56,183 nt of DNA from Rhodospirillales bacterium (GTDB lineage Bacteria; Pseudomonadota; Alphaproteobacteria; Rhodospirillales; JAPHRK01): positions 1 to 56,183 of the forward strand of contig JAPHRK010000058.1 in assembly GCA_026196105.1 (NCBI GenBank), given 5' to 3'. The translations under genes and the position numbers were made by a program. Below the pieces are notes generated by a model. The model was given only the letters and a program-made list of their open reading frames with translations, was not told where the DNA came from and searched no databases. This document shows, one piece after another, positions 42,470 to 51,772 of the stretch (positions are counted from its first letter, which is position 1; each line of letters starts with the position of its first letter).

Positions 42470-43392
42470 TGCGGACCTTGTTTGTGGTCAATCCTAACTC
42501 TGCTGGTGGTAAAACCGGGCATGATTGGCCCAGCATGAAAGCTACTATGGCAAAAACCTTTCCTGGCCACGAGACGGCTCTTACTTCGGGGTCAGGGGAT
42601 GCTACAAACCTTACGAGGCGGGCTCTCAAAGCGGGTATAGAACGCATCATTGTTGTTGGAGGAGATGGAACCATCAATGAAACCGTGAACGGGTTTTTCG
42701 AAGATGATCAACCTCTTAATCCTGATGCCTTACTCGGTATTATCTCCAGCGGAACTGGTGGGGATTTTCGCAAAACATTTAAAATCGGGAATACTTTGGA
42801 AGAAGCTTTAGAGGTTTTGAGGCAAGGGCGAACCCGCCTTATTGATGTTGGGCGATTGTCTTTGACCGGATTTGATGGGGAGTCCGTGGTTCGGTATTTC
42901 GACAACATTACCAGCTTTGGTATGAGTGGCGAAATAATGGTTAAGGTCAATAATGCCACCATTGCCAAACGTTTAGGCGGAACTTTTGCTTTTTATTGGC
43001 ATACCTTATTCACCCTGATGAAGTGGCGAAATACCAAAGTACATCTGACAGTCGATGATCGTTTTGATCAAGAGATTATGATGAATACCATCCATGTTGC
43101 CAACGGGGAGTATTCAGGGGCTGGAATGCATTTTGCTCCAATGGCGCAGCCTGATGACGGGTTTTTTGATATCATTGTTTTAGGCGATTTTAAGTTTCAT
43201 CACCTTTTGACCAGCTCAAGCATGCTCTATAAAGGAACGCATGTTGGCCATCCTTTGGTGACGGTCCTTAAAGGCCGAAAAGTTACGGCCCGGTGTGAGC
43301 GAGAGATGTTTGTTGAGATGGACGGTGAGACCCCCGGTAAGCTACCGATTGTTTTTGAGAATATCCCTAAAGCTATTAAATTTATTTGCTAG
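42469..43392 (+). CDS. Diacylglycerol kinase family lipid kinase
   Basis: A 307-residue protein of the DAGK catalytic / YegS-BmrU family. VVNPNSAGGKTG opens it, IIVVGGDGTINETVNGFF is the GGDGT nucleotide-binding loop and LGIISSGTGGDFRKTF the second loop (usually PxGTGNDFAR). It would phosphorylate a lipid such as diacylglycerol or an alkyl-acyl-glycerol. Its ATG overlaps the glpD stop by one base (TGATG), so translation is coupled. Confidence 0.9.
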   Translation: MRTLFVVNPNSAGGKTGHDWPSMKATMAKTFPGHETALTSGSGDATNLTRRALKAGIERIIVVGGDGTINETVNGFFEDDQPLNPDALLGIISSGTGGDFRKTFKIGNTLEEALEVLRQGRTRLIDVGRLSLTGFDGESVVRYFDNITSFGMSGEIMVKVNNATIAKRLGGTFAFYWHTLFTLMKWRNTKVHLTVDDRFDQEIMMNTIHVANGEYSGAGMHFAPMAQPDDGFFDIIVLGDFKFHHLLTSSSMLYKGTHVGHPLVTVLKGRKVTARCEREMFVEMDGETPGKLPIVFENIPKAIKFIC

Positions 43393-43402
43393 GAAATACC
43401 CA

Positions 43403-45082
43403 ATGAACTTTGATCGCAAAATACTCCGTTGGAATGGCTGGGGGCGTTATGATGAAGGCTTCGACCTGGAAGGGCGCGATGATGCGGTTTGGTCTTGGAT
43501 ATCCGAAACCGTTGGCATGCCAACCCTTGTTGAGAACCTAGGTCCTAAAGCGGTTGATATTGAACTACCAATCAGTCAGTTAAATGAAAAGCAGGTTGGC
43601 GAGTTAAAATCTCTACTGTCTGAAGAACAAGTGAAAATAGACCCTTACGAGAGAGCCTTTCATGCCAAAGGGCAGAGCTTCCATGACCTTATTCGTCTTC
43701 GTCAGGAAAAGAAGGTAGAGATGGCCCCAGATGCTGTTCTTTACCCAGAGAATGAAGAGCAGGTTCTCTCTGTTGTTACATATGCCAAGCTTAACAACTT
43801 TGCTCTCATTCCCTTTGGGGGAGGTTCATCTGTTGTTGGTGGGGTGGAGGCCGCATGTAAAGAAGGGCAAAGGGGTGTTTTGGTGCTCGATACCACCCGT
43901 ATGAACAGACTCATCAGCATTGATGCCCAGTCGATGACAGCGACTTTTGAGACGGGCATTTATGGTCCCGAATTGGAAGCGATCTTGAAAGACAAAGGCT
44001 ACACCCTTGGTCATTACCCCCAATCCTTTGAGTTCTCGACTCTCGGGGGGTGGATTGCAGCGCGTGGTGCAGGGCAGCAGTCTACAAAATATGGTAAAGC
44101 AGAGAAATGGTTAGTGGGAGCTCGGGTCGTAACGCCAACAGGCCTATGGCAAACCGAGGATTTCCCCGCTTCGGCTGCTGGTCCAGATTTGCGTCATCTG
44201 GTGGCTGGGTCTGAAGGGGCGCTAGGCGTGATTACTCAAGCGACTGTTCGTCTCCATAAAGCCCCAGAGTTTGATGACTATCGAGGATATTTATTCAAAG
44301 ACTTTGAAAGCGGAGCGGCCATGGTGCGTGATATATTGCAGCAAGGGGTGCAAGCAGCAACCGTGAGGCTCTCTGATACGGACGAAACTCGTTTCCTAAC
44401 AACTTTTTCAGGCCTTGGGAAAAAGAAGGGATTGGGAGAACGTTTGATTAAACGATGGTTGGGTGCCAATGGTTATGGGACTTCACCTTGCTTGATGATT
44501 TTAGGCTTTGAAGGGGATATGGGGGTTGCCCGTTTTGCAGAACGCCAAACCCACGCCATTTCAAAAAAACACAAAGCCTTTCCTTTAGGGCGAGCGGCTG
44601 GAAAGAAGTGGTATGAAGGTCGTTTCAAAATGCCTTATATGCGGGACCCTTTGCTTGATCGTGGTGTTGCAGTCGATACGCTGGAAACAGCCACTTCGTG
44701 GTCCAATCTTTCTAATCTTCATACCGCAGTGAGCTCTGCTCTTAACCAAGCTATGGAGCAGAATAAAGCCTTTGAAGGTGCGAAGGGAATTGTCATGGCG
44801 CATATTTCTCATGCTTATGAGACAGGGGCGAGTCTTTACTTTACTTATGTCTACCCGGTTGATCCTGCTAACGGCCCAGGCCAATGGCGGACTATAAAGC
44901 AAGCGGTATCTAATGCCGTTAGCCAAAACGGTGGGACCATCAGCCATCATCACGGAGTAGGGACGGACCACTTAGAATGGTTGGAAAAAGAAAAAGGCGA
45001 AGTTGGCCTCAACGCTTTGAAAGCGATTAAGAAGAAACTTGATCCAAACGGGGTTATGAATCCAGGAAAATTAGTTGTTTAA
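43403..45082 (+). CDS. Alkyldihydroxyacetonephosphate synthase-like FAD-binding protein
   Basis: A 559-residue FAD-linked oxidase of the VAO/PCMH fold. The ATG at 43403 with AGGAAA follows the lipid kinase stop by 10 nt. LRWNGWGRYDE at the start, IPFGGGSSVVGG (FAD loop), GHYPQSFEFSTLGGWIAARG and the triple histidine in ISHHHGVGTDH match alkyl-DHAP synthase, which swaps the acyl chain of acyl-DHAP for a fatty alcohol to create the ether bond. The gene order glpD, lipid kinase, agps-like suggests ether-lipid formation, though D-lactate/glycolate-oxidase relatives are the alternative. Confidence 0.85.
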   Translation: MNFDRKILRWNGWGRYDEGFDLEGRDDAVWSWISETVGMPTLVENLGPKAVDIELPISQLNEKQVGELKSLLSEEQVKIDPYERAFHAKGQSFHDLIRLRQEKKVEMAPDAVLYPENEEQVLSVVTYAKLNNFALIPFGGGSSVVGGVEAACKEGQRGVLVLDTTRMNRLISIDAQSMTATFETGIYGPELEAILKDKGYTLGHYPQSFEFSTLGGWIAARGAGQQSTKYGKAEKWLVGARVVTPTGLWQTEDFPASAAGPDLRHLVAGSEGALGVITQATVRLHKAPEFDDYRGYLFKDFESGAAMVRDILQQGVQAATVRLSDTDETRFLTTFSGLGKKKGLGERLIKRWLGANGYGTSPCLMILGFEGDMGVARFAERQTHAISKKHKAFPLGRAAGKKWYEGRFKMPYMRDPLLDRGVAVDTLETATSWSNLSNLHTAVSSALNQAMEQNKAFEGAKGIVMAHISHAYETGASLYFTYVYPVDPANGPGQWRTIKQAVSNAVSQNGGTISHHHGVGTDHLEWLEKEKGEVGLNALKAIKKKLDPNGVMNPGKLVV

Positions 45083-45636
45083 AGTAGCTCTGAAGGAGGA
45101 CGACTTATTGACCCAAGCTTGTTCCCTTCCTCTGGCTCCTGTTTAAGAGCGGAGATAGGGTATTCTGCTTGGGGTGGGATGCGGTGAACAACAAAAGCAA
45201 TGACGACCAAGGCGACACTCCCAACCAGAATTGGTGCAAATAGAAATTCGATTCCCGGGTCAGTCAGGAAAATAACTATCGGATTAGCTCCGGCAGGGGG
45301 ATGGGTAATACGCAACATCGCCATTACCAAAAGAGCAGCTCCTACAGCCAATCCAATAGCCCACCACTCAGGGGGCAGAACTGCACGCATACCAATGGCT
45401 AAAACAGAGACCACTAGGTGTCCTCCGATTACATTCGCAGGCTGTGCCAAAGCACTTGAGGGAACACTAAATAAAAGCACTGCTGTAGCGCCAAAAGGGG
45501 CAATTAAGAGAGAGGTTCCGCTTAAGTCGCTAAGCAATGCGACGATCCCAATACCTAAGGCACCACCTACGCCAACTTTAATCCAGGCGACGGCACTCAT
45601 TTGGGGCTGATGACGATGAATAAATCGCTTTGGCAT
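45079..45636 (-). CDS. HPP family integral membrane protein
   Basis: A 185-residue protein with four to five membrane helices. It contains the family-naming motif in RITHPPAGANPIVIFL and the preceding LLIAPFGATAVLLF. HPP proteins are found in bacteria and plastids, where one has been linked to nitrite transport; the substrate here is unknown. It overlaps the stop of the convergent AGPS-like gene by 4 nt. Nothing else is recognised in 45637-45814. Confidence 0.9.
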   Translation of the reverse strand: MPKRFIHRHQPQMSAVAWIKVGVGGALGIGIVALLSDLSGTSLLIAPFGATAVLLFSVPSSALAQPANVIGGHLVVSVLAIGMRAVLPPEWWAIGLAVGAALLVMAMLRITHPPAGANPIVIFLTDPGIEFLFAPILVGSVALVVIAFVVHRIPPQAEYPISALKQEPEEGNKLGSISRPPSELL

Positions 45637-45814
45637 AGATTTTTTGAATTCCCAGGTAGAGCATATTGATTGTTTTTGTTGTTTGCTTAACCCTTTTAGA
45701 GGCTAAGTAATCAGTCGCTCTCTCAGTAGAAAAAATCTAACGATTGTGCAATTGGGGTCTACCCTAAGAGTCTATAGGAAAAGGCATCCATGAAATAATT
45801 GGGTATCATTTGAT

Positions 45815-46015
45815 TTAACCATAAGCTTTAAAGTCTTCGGAAAGATGAAAGAATTGCGATAGCATATCTTCCTCTGATAATGGTTTTGAAATGACAAAGC
45901 CCTGCACTTGATCAGCTAATTGCCCAATCAGATTGGTTTCCTTAATGAAACCAAGGGGTGAGACAATGTCGTAAAGTTCATTTTCTTCACAGAACAATGT
46001 CTCTGTCGAACTCAT
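45815..46015 (-). pseudogene. Remnant of an EAL (c-di-GMP phosphodiesterase) domain C-terminus
   Basis: A frame of about 66 codons beginning near MSSTETLFCEENELYDIVSP. Its second half, LIGQLADQVQGFVISKPLSE, matches the C-terminal end of EAL domains (consensus LGCDEVQGYLFSKPL). The catalytic EAL, DFG and metal-binding parts are missing and upstream sequence is the end of a DUF1491 gene in another frame. It is most simply a leftover of a larger gene, although translation as a short protein cannot be excluded. Confidence 0.55.
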
Positions 46016-46325
46016 ATCTTCCTTCAGCATCTTCAATCTCGATGACCCAGAGATCACTATCGTATTTTTGCTGGCGGCTAATATAGGCTTGAGCCGTTTC
46101 TTCGTTAACAGGAGAAGGGCCAGTACCTAAGCGCCAAGCTGGATCCCCAGTTAGAGTACGGGTCTGGGTGTAGACTTTACTATTACCTTCTCGATCACTG
46201 ATTTTTAATAGGATAGCACCAGCATCAGAATCCCCTTTTTTAAGGACCATAAAGGGGATAAATTCTTGATCACAGCGACGAAGTTGGGCTTGAATCCAAA
46301 GTTTTGTCTTAAGCCGAGGCTCCAT
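45987..46325 (-). CDS. DUF1491 family protein
   Basis: A 112-residue protein of a family confined mainly to alphaproteobacteria. EPRLKTKLWIQAQLRRCDQE, LKKGDSDAGAILLKI, WRLGTGPSPVNEETAQAYI and SDLWVIEIEDAEGRYEF are its conserved blocks. Function is unknown. Its 3' end overlaps the frame of the EAL remnant. Confidence 0.88.
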   Translation of the reverse strand: MEPRLKTKLWIQAQLRRCDQEFIPFMVLKKGDSDAGAILLKISDREGNSKVYTQTRTLTGDPAWRLGTGPSPVNEETAQAYISRQQKYDSDLWVIEIEDAEGRYEFDRDIVL

Positions 46326-46455
46326 TATTAAACTTTCCCCATTAATCGACTTTACATACCGTCAAAATTTAGCAGATAATGTTTGAAGGCCAACATTTGG
46401 TATTTCAAAACAAATGGTCTTCGTGCAGCTTAACTCTCGATTGGAGAAAACAAAA

Positions 46456-46896
46456 GTGTCCTCTTCTTTACCCGATGTTGATTTCGATAATCTTCATAAC
46501 CTTTTGGGGTATCATCTTAGGCGGGCACAAGTGGCAGTGTTTAAGGATTTTGAAGCTGCCGTCGGATCAGAATCCATTACGCCCGGACTTTTAGGTGCAT
46601 TGACTATTATCGGGGCGAATGAGGGGCTTAGTCAGAATATGCTTGCAGATGCTCTGGCCCTTGATCGTTCTACATTGGTTTCAGTGATAGATAAGCTTGA
46701 GGCTCGGCAGTTGGTAAAACGTGAAAAATCACCTCAAGACCGCCGTCGTCATGCTTTATTCTTGACGAATGACGGCCGGGAAGTTCTTGCACGCACGAAA
46801 CAGAAAGTAGTTGAGCACGAAAAGAAGATTTCTCAGGGCATGAGCCCTGAGGAAAGAGCTAAGCTTATTGATCTCCTTCGGGGTCTATACAAATAA
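46456..46896 (+). CDS. MarR-family transcriptional regulator
   Basis: A winged-helix regulator of about 146 residues. GTG 46456 is the preferred start, with TTGGAGA 10 nt upstream; the frame is open to an ATG at 46414. The DNA-binding core is LSQNMLADALALDRSTLVSV, IDKLEARQLVKREKSPQDRR and the wing RRHALFLTNDGREVL. No target genes are obvious next to it. Confidence 0.88.
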   Translation: MSSSLPDVDFDNLHNLLGYHLRRAQVAVFKDFEAAVGSESITPGLLGALTIIGANEGLSQNMLADALALDRSTLVSVIDKLEARQLVKREKSPQDRRRHALFLTNDGREVLARTKQKVVEHEKKISQGMSPEERAKLIDLLRGLYK

Positions 46897-46910
46897 CTTG
46901 ATGGAAATGT

Positions 46911-47399
46911 TTAAGATTTTTGCTTGCCTTTTTGTCGGAACCCAATCATTCCGCAATTACCTGGGTTCGGGATATGTGGTTTTTTCACTGATTCGACATC
47001 AAAGGTAATTTTACCTTTAGCAATCAAAACTTTTTTCACTAATTTTTCCTTCAAAGCTTTGTTGATTCGTGGGCGCAGCTTCTTTGCCACCCGTCCAAGG
47101 TCAAGGTCTTTGTCTTTTGTCACTTTGAAGGGATAGTTGTAGAGATAGAGATTAATAGCATCACGTACCCGAGCTTCAGCACGGCAAACTCGCCAAAGCT
47201 TTTCCTGATCATAAACTTTAAGGAACATAGTGACGGCGACTTTGCGTGAACTATCTGCCAGAGGGACAACAAAGTGTTCCAGATGGATTTGCGTTGGAGG
47301 CTTTGGAGCGTCCTCATCGTCATCCGCTGCATAAATCGATTCGGACCACGTCAACAGCGCAAAGGCTGTCAGAATCGATAATAACATGCGCTGTTTCAT
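46911..47399 (-). CDS. Secreted FliL-like periplasmic protein
   Basis: A 162-residue protein starting at 47399, where GGGA precedes the ATG; an earlier in-frame ATG (47435) is less likely. Residues 1-24 form a signal peptide with a cleavage site after IYA. The mature part (IHLEHFVVPLADSSRKVAVT, then RVRDAINLYLYNYPF) resembles FliL, the stator-associated periplasmic protein, but with a cleaved signal instead of a membrane anchor. Its divergent placement beside pomAB supports a link to the flagellar motor. Similarity is distant and by eye. Confidence 0.6.
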   Translation of the reverse strand: MKQRMLLSILTAFALLTWSESIYAADDDEDAPKPPTQIHLEHFVVPLADSSRKVAVTMFLKVYDQEKLWRVCRAEARVRDAINLYLYNYPFKVTKDKDLDLGRVAKKLRPRINKALKEKLVKKVLIAKGKITFDVESVKKPHIPNPGNCGMIGFRQKGKQKS

Positions 47400-47621
47400 A
47401 ATAATTCCCTCACCTAATATTATATTTAGTAACAAAAGATAATCTTAGGTTCGCATTATGCCAATGAGAAATAGAGAAAATGCTTGTTTTCCGAAGCTTA
47501 AAGCGTGAAATTGAATAAAATTTATATTTTACCTATCAATGTCTTGACGATGCTGTATAAAATTGGAATCTGTTAAGGAGTTGAGGGGACTAGTTTTTGT
47601 GAACTGTTTGTTTACCTTAGT

Positions 47622-47699
47622 ATGTCTACTAATGTAATATCGTTTGCTAAGATTGGTCGGGCCGAAGAGCCTGAAGGAAAGAAGAAAAAAGGGTCCTAA
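47622..47699 (+). CDS. Possible 25-residue small protein coupled to pomA
   Basis: A short frame (MSTNVISFAKIGRAEEPEGK plus a lysine-rich end) whose TAA stop overlaps the pomA ATG as TAATG. The overlap is the arrangement seen in translationally coupled genes. No strong Shine-Dalgarno precedes its own ATG. Nothing else is recognised in the 47436-47621 stretch. Confidence 0.45.
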   Translation: MSTNVISFAKIGRAEEPEGKKKKGS

Positions 47700-48457
47700 T
47701 GGATTTAGCAACACTTATAGGCGTAATCGGCGGCTTAGTGGTTATTGTCGCGGCCATTATGTTGGGTGGTGATCTTGGGTCATTTTTCAACGTCCCAGGT
47801 CTTGCTGTTGTTGTTGGTGGCACCGCTTGCGCGACTCTCGTTAAGTTCACCTTGGCTGATTTCATGAAAGTTATGAAACGTGGTGTTGGCCTCGCTTTCA
47901 AAAACACTCAAGACGACCCGCGTTATATCTTCGACCAAGCCATTGAGATGGCAACGACTGTTCGTAAAAATGGCCTGCTGGGCCTAGAAAATGTCAGCGT
48001 TGATAATGAACTCTTCCAACGTGGTATTTCTATGTGCCTTGATGGTCATAGCGTAGAGATTATACGCGATAGTATTACCCGTGAAGTTGAAATGGCCATC
48101 CAAACTGATGAATTGGGTGAAAACATGTTCCGGGGGATCGGTGATGCGGCTCCGGCTTGGGGAATGATCGGTACCCTGATTGGTCTAGTGCAAATGCTGG
48201 GTAACTTGGATGATCCAGCAAGTATTGGCCCTGCCATGGCGATTGCTATGCTAACCACCTTTTATGGGGCCGTTATAGCTAATCTCATGGCTCTTCCCAT
48301 GGCTGATAAAATGGGAATTAAGGCAGAAAAAACCACCAATACCAAGCAACTGATCATTGAAAGTGTCTGCCAAATTCACGCCAGTCAAAACCCCAATGTT
48401 CTTAAGGAACTTCTCGGAGTCTATTTACCGGGCGGTGCACCTAAGGAAGAAGAGTAA
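47699..48457 (+). CDS. pomA: Flagellar motor stator protein PomA/MotA
   Basis: A 252-residue stator subunit with four membrane helices. The start MDLATLIGVIGG and LGGDLGSFFNVPGLAVVVGG resemble the sodium-type PomA of Vibrio more than E. coli MotA. The cytoplasmic loop holds the charged residues that contact FliG, and GDAAPAWGMIGTLIGLVQML plus AMAIAMLTTFYGAVIANL form the third and fourth helices. With PomB it forms the ion channel that turns the flagellar rotor. It is followed 3 nt later by pomB. Confidence 0.92.
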   Translation: MDLATLIGVIGGLVVIVAAIMLGGDLGSFFNVPGLAVVVGGTACATLVKFTLADFMKVMKRGVGLAFKNTQDDPRYIFDQAIEMATTVRKNGLLGLENVSVDNELFQRGISMCLDGHSVEIIRDSITREVEMAIQTDELGENMFRGIGDAAPAWGMIGTLIGLVQMLGNLDDPASIGPAMAIAMLTTFYGAVIANLMALPMADKMGIKAEKTTNTKQLIIESVCQIHASQNPNVLKELLGVYLPGGAPKEEE

Positions 48458-48460
48458 GCC

Positions 48461-49318
48461 ATGGCAAAAAAAGCCGCAGGTGGGGGCTCGCCAGCGTGGA
48501 TGGCAACATTTGCTGACTTGATGTCGCTTCTGCTTACGCTTTTTGTATTACTTCTTACATTTTCTGAAATGGATGTAATTAAGTACAAAGCTATTGCTGG
48601 GTCTATGAAAAGCGCTTTTGGTATTTCCAAACAAGATAAATTAGCAGGTGTGATAGAGATCGAAGGCTCACTCAAACGCAAAAAAGCCGCTGCAACTGAT
48701 CCAACTCGATCAAAAATACCAACTGTTTCTGTAGAGCTTCCGGCTGAAGAACCTGAAGATTTCAAAATTGATGCAAAGGCTGCTCGGGATGTTCAGGCAG
48801 AACAAGTTGCTGAAGCCGCTAAGGAAGTGATTTCCAAGCAAGCCGAAGGCCTTGGGGTGAAAGTTGAGCGCGCTGGGGGCTCGGTTGTTATTCGCTTCCC
48901 AAGTAAAATTGCTTTTCCAGCGGGTAGTGGAGAAATCAATCAGGCCTTTGCTAATATTATTGATAAGTTAGCACCCATTATCAAAAAGTCCTCTGGGGAA
49001 GTTCAGGTTTCAGGCCATACGGATAATGTGCCAGTTGGTGGGGGGCAATATCGCTCTAACTGGGATTTGTCAGCTGCTCGGGCAACTTCCGTTGTTCATC
49101 GCTTTATTGAATATAATGAAATTCCTGCTGAGCGTTTTACAGTTCAAGGCTACGGAGAAAGTCGACCGGTCGCAGATAATGATACGTCTGAAAATCGTGC
49201 CAAAAACCGCCGCGTTGAAGTTTCAATTCGTGTACCCAAAAAAGGGGATGGTGAAGGGGGTAAGCCTGGTGGAGAGCCAGATGAACCTATTGATGATGAA
49301 GCGCCTGACTTCGAATAA
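48461..49318 (+). CDS. pomB: Flagellar motor stator protein PomB/MotB
   Basis: A 285-residue subunit. A short cytoplasmic tail precedes the single membrane helix WMATFADLMSLLLTLFVLL, in which the Asp binds the driving ion; the context (FADLMSLL...TFSEMDVIK) matches sodium-type PomB. A plug/linker region follows, then an OmpA-like peptidoglycan-binding domain at about 150-265 (SGHTDNVPVGGGQYRSNWDL, SENRAKNRRVEVSI). The C-terminus ends in an acidic, glycine-rich tail. It anchors the stator to the cell wall. Confidence 0.93.
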   Translation: MAKKAAGGGSPAWMATFADLMSLLLTLFVLLLTFSEMDVIKYKAIAGSMKSAFGISKQDKLAGVIEIEGSLKRKKAAATDPTRSKIPTVSVELPAEEPEDFKIDAKAARDVQAEQVAEAAKEVISKQAEGLGVKVERAGGSVVIRFPSKIAFPAGSGEINQAFANIIDKLAPIIKKSSGEVQVSGHTDNVPVGGGQYRSNWDLSAARATSVVHRFIEYNEIPAERFTVQGYGESRPVADNDTSENRAKNRRVEVSIRVPKKGDGEGGKPGGEPDEPIDDEAPDFE

Positions 49319-49390
49319 TAAAAGCTACTGCTTTAACTAGCAAAATCGTATTCTTAGATTTTAAGCTCTGAAAAAGGTTGCCAGGGCGAA

Positions 49391-49900
49391 ATGTCAAAAT
49401 CAAAAATTAAATCTATGAAAAGTAAAGTAAGAATTGTTCACTTGCTAGAGGTTCCAGAATTCACAGGTACTTTGATCAATTGGTATGTCGAGGAATGGGA
49501 ACCATGGTATGGCTCCGGCGGTGATGGAGACGCTGAGAGCGATTTAAGGGCATGCTGTTCAAAAGAGGCGCTTCCTATATGTTTAGTCGCCATAGATTCA
49601 ACTAACGAGCTACTTGGAACCGTGGCCCTAAGGCCAATCTCTGTTGGCAGTGAACTTGGTGTTGGCCCATGGTTGTCTGCATTCCTTGTCGGTGAGACTT
49701 ATCGGGGACATGGCGTGGGCACGTCTTTGATAAAAGCGATCGAAGAAGAGGCCAGACGTTTGAATATTGTTGAAATTTTTACATCAACAAACTCAGCCTG
49801 CCAAATGTTCAAGCGCCGGGGGTGGGAGGCGTATGGTTCTTCGAAGTCTTTACGAGGTGACGTCACTGTATTTCGTTGGGAAACGTCAACTGAAATTTAG
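49391..49900 (+). CDS. GNAT family N-acetyltransferase
   Basis: A 169-residue acetyltransferase. The acetyl-CoA-binding loop is [18 protein letters not shown] (motif A, R/Q-x-x-G-x-G) and [20 protein letters not shown] is motif B with the typical Phe/Tyr-x-x-x-G-W end. An in-frame ATG at 49415 is an alternative start. The substrate is unknown. Its stop overlaps the convergent lepA stop by 4 nt. Confidence 0.85.
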   Translation: MSKSKIKSMKSKVRIVHLLEVPEFTGTLINWYVEEWEPWYGSGGDGDAESDLRACCSKEALPICLVAIDSTNELLGTVALRPISVGSELGVGPWLSAFLVGETYRGHGVGTSLIKAIEEEARRLNIVEIFTSTNSACQMFKRRGWEAYGSSKSLRGDVTVFRWETSTEI

Positions 49901-51699
49901 TCGTCACCAATCTTAAGGGCAGAAATAAAGGCTGATTGGGGGATTTCCACTTTGCCGAATTGACGCATTTTCTTCTTACCCTTCTTTTGCTTCTCAAGCA
50001 GCTTCTTCTTCCGGGTAGCATCACCGCCATAACATTTCGCGGTTACATCTTTACGCATAGCGCTGATGGTTTCACGGGCAATCACCGTGCCGCCGATGGC
50101 CGCCTGTATCGGAATTTTGAACAATTGCCGGGGGATAAGGTCTTTCAAACGCCCACAAACGGCCCGACCTCTGTTTTCTGCTTGGCCTTTGTGGGTCACG
50201 AAAGATAACGCATCGACGGGTTCAGCATTAACCAGGATTTGTACTTTTACCAATTCACCTTCAGTATAACCGTCCATTTGATAATCAAAGCTGGCATAGC
50301 CACGAGAAACTGATTTCAAACGATCATAAAAATCAAACACCACTTCGTTCAAGGGCAAGCGATAAACAGCCATGGCGCGGGTGCCGTGATAGGTCAGCTC
50401 AATCTGTTGGCCACGTCGGTCAGTGCACAAGGTCAGAATAGGGCCAAGGTAGTCATCAGGCACCATAATGGTGGCTTTAATCCAAGGCTCTTCAATCGTA
50501 ACAATCTGAACAGGGTCTGGCATATCAGCGGGATTGTGTAGGTCCATTTCAGTCCCATCGAGCTTATTGATATGATAAGACACACTTGGGGCCGTTGTAA
50601 TCAGGTCGAGATCAAATTCACGTTCTAGGCGCTCCTGAATGATTTCCAGGTGCAACAAACCTAAGAAGCCGCAGCGATAACCTTGTCCTAAAGCCAAAGA
50701 GTTTTCAGGTTCATAATGGAAGCTGGCATCGTTGAGCTTGAGTTTTCCAAGAGAGTCCCGGAGATCTCCATAATCATTGGCATCAACAGGGAAGAGGGAG
50801 CAGAAAACCACAGGCACTGAAGGATGGAACCCTTCAAGAGGCTCGGAGGCGGGGTTTTTCTCTGTGGTGATGGTGTCACCAACATTGGTATCTGAAACAG
50901 TTTTGATAGAGGCGGTGAAGAAACCCATTTCGCCAGGACCAAGTTCGGCAACTTTTTCTGGTTTCGGCGTGAAAACACCCACTTGATCTAATAAGTAAGT
51001 CGTGCCGCTGGACATCATCTTAATCTTCATGCCCTTTTTCATCGTGCCATCTTTAATGCGCACCAGAATCATGACACCCAGATAAGGATCGTACCAGCTA
51101 TCAACCAGCAGGGCTTTAAGGGGGGCGTCGGCATCGCCTTCTGGAGCCGGCAGCTTGGTGACGATATCTTCAAGCACATCAATCATGCCTTCGCCAGTTT
51201 TGGCGGAAACCATATGGGCTTCAGTTGCGTCGATACCAATCACATCTTCAATTTGTTCTTTAATACGGTCAGGTTCGCTAGCGGGTAAGTCGATCTTGTT
51301 GAGAACGGGGATAATCTCAAGATCGTTTTCCATCGCCAGATAGACATTTGCCAAGGTTTGAGCTTCTACCCCTTGGGTTGAATCCACAACCAGCAGCGCG
51401 CCTTCACAGGCCGCAAGGCTTCGGCTGACTTCATAAGAGAAATCCACATGGCCTGGCGTATCCATCAAGTTGATTTGATAGGTTTCACCATCTTTAGCTT
51501 TATAGTGCAAGCGCACGGTCTGGGCTTTGATCGTGATGCCCCGCTCCCGCTCAATGTCCATATTGTCGAGGACCTGTTCCGACATCTCTCGATCCGTTAA
51601 GCCACCGCACATGCTGATTAGACGATCAGCCAAAGTGGATTTGCCATGGTCGATGTGAGCAACGATAGAAAAATTACGAATATGCGAAAGGTCAGACAT
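49897..51699 (-). CDS. lepA: Elongation factor 4 (LepA)
   Basis: A 600-residue translational GTPase of standard length. The G1 loop is [16 protein letters not shown]2 region [12 protein letters not shown]3 [12 protein letters not shown]4 NKIDLP. Domains II, III and V follow, and the EF4-specific C-terminal domain is seen in [37 protein letters not shown] and the lysine-rich [19 protein letters not shown]. It acts on ribosomes during stress-related stalling and initiation. Confidence 0.98.
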   Translation of the reverse strand: MSDLSHIRNFSIVAHIDHGKSTLADRLISMCGGLTDREMSEQVLDNMDIERERGITIKAQTVRLHYKAKDGETYQINLMDTPGHVDFSYEVSRSLAACEGALLVVDSTQGVEAQTLANVYLAMENDLEIIPVLNKIDLPASEPDRIKEQIEDVIGIDATEAHMVSAKTGEGMIDVLEDIVTKLPAPEGDADAPLKALLVDSWYDPYLGVMILVRIKDGTMKKGMKIKMMSSGTTYLLDQVGVFTPKPEKVAELGPGEMGFFTASIKTVSDTNVGDTITTEKNPASEPLEGFHPSVPVVFCSLFPVDANDYGDLRDSLGKLKLNDASFHYEPENSLALGQGYRCGFLGLLHLEIIQERLEREFDLDLITTAPSVSYHINKLDGTEMDLHNPADMPDPVQIVTIEEPWIKATIMVPDDYLGPILTLCTDRRGQQIELTYHGTRAMAVYRLPLNEVVFDFYDRLKSVSRGYASFDYQMDGYTEGELVKVQILVNAEPVDALSFVTHKGQAENRGRAVCGRLKDLIPRQLFKIPIQAAIGGTVIARETISAMRKDVTAKCYGGDATRKKKLLEKQKKGKKKMRQFGKVEIPQSAFISALKIGDD

Positions 51700-51772
51700 T
51701 GTACGCCAATATAAAAAACGTTATCGATTTCTCGCGGAACATAAGGCTTACCGACCTTTGACGCAACTCGAT

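Noticed and set aside
46394-46416. CATTTG/CAAATG inverted repeat upstream of marR
   Set aside because: Arms are only 6 bp in AT-rich DNA with an 11-nt gap; too weak to call a MarR operator.
47004-47021. Perfect 18-bp palindrome AAAGGTAATTTTACCTTT that resembles the MerR operator arms
   Set aside because: The arms are in the reverse arrangement (AGGTAA...TTACCT) and the site lies inside the coding sequence of the FliL-like gene, so it is probably chance.
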